NCBI RefSeq assembly: GCF_018614205.1
Contig: NZ_JAGGOS010000015.1
Coordinates: forward strand, 75,676 to 139,675
Source: Streptomyces sp. ISL-36
GTDB taxonomy: Bacteria > Actinomycetota > Actinomycetes > Streptomycetales > Streptomycetaceae
Direction: 5' to 3'
DNA length: 64,000 nt
In this document: positions 62,794 to 64,000 of the stretch, in pieces
How the letters are laid out: every line of letters starts with the position of its first letter
How positions within the stretch are numbered: the first letter of the stretch is position 1
Translations under genes and position numbers: made by a program
Notes under the pieces: model-generated
The model's database searches: none
What the model was told of the DNA's origin: nothing
What the model saw: the letters and a program-made list of their open reading frames with translations, nothing else

Positions 62794-63291
62794 ATGTCGA
62801 TCGACGTCAACAACGAGTCCGGAACCGAGGTCGACGAGCAGGCGATCCTCGACATCGCCCGCTACGCCCTCGCGCGGATGCGCATCCACCCGCTCTCCGA
62901 GCTCTCCGTGATCGTCGTGGACGAGGAGGCGATGGAGCAGCTCCACATGCAGTGGATGGACCTGCCGGGCCCGACGGACGTCATGTCCTTCCCGATGGAC
63001 GAGCTCCGTCCGCCGTCGAAGGACGACGAGGAGCCGCCGCAGGGGCTCCTCGGCGACATCGTGCTCTGCCCCGAGGTCGCCACCCAGCAGGGCAAGGACG
63101 CGCCGACGCAGCACTCCATGGACGAGGAGCTCCAGCTCCTCACCGTCCACGGAGTGCTGCACCTGCTCGGCTACGACCACGAGGAGCCGGACGAGAAGGC
63201 GGAGATGTTCGGTCTCCAGGCCGCCATCGTCGACGGCTGGCGCGCGGAGAAGGGCCTGACCGGCCCGTCCCCGGCGCCGACCGTCTCCTGA
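62794..63291 (+). CDS. ybeY: Endoribonuclease YbeY (rRNA maturation)
   Basis: YbeY is a metal-dependent endoribonuclease needed for 16S rRNA 3' end processing and ribosome quality control. The 165-residue protein shows [29 protein letters not shown] (quoted as [17 protein letters not shown]), [12 protein letters not shown], and the metal site [19 protein letters not shown] 62794 follows the phoH stop by 12 bp. The order phoH, ybeY, CNNM protein, era is conserved in actinobacteria. Confidence 0.95.
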   Translation: MSIDVNNESGTEVDEQAILDIARYALARMRIHPLSELSVIVVDEEAMEQLHMQWMDLPGPTDVMSFPMDELRPPSKDDEEPPQGLLGDIVLCPEVATQQGKDAPTQHSMDEELQLLTVHGVLHLLGYDHEEPDEKAEMFGLQAAIVDGWRAEKGLTGPSPAPTVS

Positions 63292-63313
63292 GCCGCAGTC
63301 GAAACCGGATCCG

Positions 63314-64000
63314 ATGAACGCATCGCTGATCTTCGGCGCGGTCGCCCTCGTCGTCGTCGCCTGGCTCGCCGCCTGCGCCGAGGCCGGTCTCGCCCGCGTC
63401 TCCAGCTTCCGCGCCGCCGAGGCCGTACGGTCCGGGCGGCGCGGTGCCGAGAAGCTCACCGAGGTCGCCTCCGACCCCACCCGCTACCTCAACGTGGCGC
63501 TCCTCGTGCGCGTCTCCTGCGAGATGGCGGCCGGGGTTCTCGTCACCTACGCGTGCCTGGAGGAGTTCCCCCAGACCTGGGAGGCGCTGCTCGTCGCCAT
63601 CGCGGTGATGGTCCTGGTGAGTTACGTCGCCGTCGGCGTCTCGCCGCGCACCATCGGCCGCCAGCACCCGCTGAACACGGCCACCGCCGCCGCGTACGTC
63701 CTGCTGCCGCTGGCCCGGATCATGGGCCCGATCCCGCAGCTGCTCATCCTCATCGGCAACGCGCTCACCCCCGGCAAGGGCTTCCGCAAGGGCCCCTTCG
63801 CCTCCGAGGCCGAGCTGCGGGCGATGGTGGACCTCGCCGAGCAGGAGTCGCTGATCGAGGACGACGAGCGCCGGATGGTGCACTCCGTCTTCGAGCTCGG
63901 CGACACGCTCGTACGTGAGGTGATGGTGCCCCGCACCGACCTGATCTGCATCGAGCGGTACAAGACGATCCGTCAGGCCCTCACCCTCGCGCTGCGCTCC
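63314..64000 (+). CDS. CNNM/CBS domain transporter-like protein (3' partial)
   Basis: Only the first 229 codons are in the window. The N-terminus has three to four membrane helices of the DUF21/CNNM domain (ASLIFGAVALVVVAWLAACAEAG, quoted as LIFGAVALVVVAWLAACAEAG minus the last residue, then LLVAIAVMVLVSYVAVGVS and YVLLPLARIMGPIPQLLILIG). The segment EAELRAMVDLAEQESLIEDDERRMVHSVFELGDT precedes the CBS domains (shown in part as ESLIEDDERRMVHSVFELGD), and the first CBS domain starts at REVMVPRTDLICI. CNNM/CorC proteins move or sense magnesium. ATG 63314 is used. Confidence 0.9.
   Translation, partial: MNASLIFGAVALVVVAWLAACAEAGLARVSSFRAAEAVRSGRRGAEKLTEVASDPTRYLNVALLVRVSCEMAAGVLVTYACLEEFPQTWEALLVAIAVMVLVSYVAVGVSPRTIGRQHPLNTATAAAYVLLPLARIMGPIPQLLILIGNALTPGKGFRKGPFASEAELRAMVDLAEQESLIEDDERRMVHSVFELGDTLVREVMVPRTDLICIERYKTIRQALTLALRS

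Overview
The window is a 64 kb piece of an actinobacterial chromosome, almost certainly Streptomyces. G+C is very high, codon third positions are overwhelmingly G or C, and GTG starts are frequent. The gene order RNase E/G tail, rplU, rpmA, obg, proB, proA, nadD, LCP gene, rsfS, leuS, comEA, comEC, holA, rpsT, lepA, hemW, hrcA, dnaJ, rsmE, phoH, ybeY is the conserved core order I know from streptomycetes. No prophage, insertion sequence, CRISPR array, rRNA or replication origin was seen. All identifications come from reading the sequence and recalled family knowledge; no database was searched.

Layout. 1-2.9 kb: C-terminal tail of an RNase E/G, ribosomal proteins L21 and L27, and the GTPase Obg. 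2.9-10.6 kb: a cell-wall glycopolymer cluster (GT2, a GT2-TagF fusion, GT4, galE, gtrA). 10.6-13.9 kb: proB and proA around a small conserved gene. 14-16.9 kb: two tandem single-pass membrane proteins sharing an N-terminal motif, and a convergent M48 peptidase. 17.1-20.9 kb: a 53-aa membrane protein, nadD, an LCP (LytR-CpsA-Psr) protein, rsfS and a histidine phosphatase. 21.0-25.6 kb: two identical tRNA-Ala(GGC) genes bracketing a regulator/MFS pair, two small zinc-ribbon proteins and a GT87 glycosyltransferase. 25.7-28.7 kb: a translationally coupled haem-membrane/NuoF-like redox pair. 28.9-32 kb: leuS behind a leucine-codon leader peptide and attenuator. 32-39.2 kb: a membrane coiled-coil protein, DegV, ComEA, ComEC, a small conserved protein and HolA. 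39.5-45.4 kb: rpsT, lepA, an acyl-CoA synthetase and hemW. 45.6-51.5 kb: DUF3097, an MBL-fold protein, CIRCE-hrcA-dnaJ, a nitronate monooxygenase-like protein and rsmE. 51.5-57.7 kb: a small conserved protein, an AAA+/TPR/TPR cassette, a HIT protein, RNase Z and an adenine/adenosine deaminase. 57.8-64 kb: an MFS transporter, a PfkB kinase, phoH carrying an in-frame intein, ybeY and the start of a CNNM/CBS protein.

How the genes work together. Much of the window is translation and ribosome maintenance (L21, L27, S20, Obg, RsfS, LepA, LeuS, RsmE, YbeY, RNase Z, tRNA-Ala). A second theme is envelope assembly: the glycopolymer synthases at 3-10 kb, and 10 kb away an LCP-family protein of the class that attaches such polymers to peptidoglycan. 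The main regulatory features are the leuS leader, a CIRCE operator in front of hrcA-dnaJ, and about a dozen genes with a -10 hexamer six to eight bases before the start codon, the signature of leaderless mRNAs.

Most noteworthy: (1) a 360-residue intein in PhoH with Ala1, a His-Leu-Trp block B, a block F Cys and a terminal Thr-His-Asn, the signature of class 3 inteins; (2) the leuS attenuator, with a 12-codon leader peptide carrying three consecutive Leu codons and a terminator/antiterminator pair; (3) the coupled AAA+/TPR/TPR genes; (4) the paired membrane proteins with a shared VVFDE-FVRAA motif; (5) a redox pair whose NuoF-like subunit has lost one cluster cysteine; (6) a 61-bp duplication of the dnaJ 3' end.
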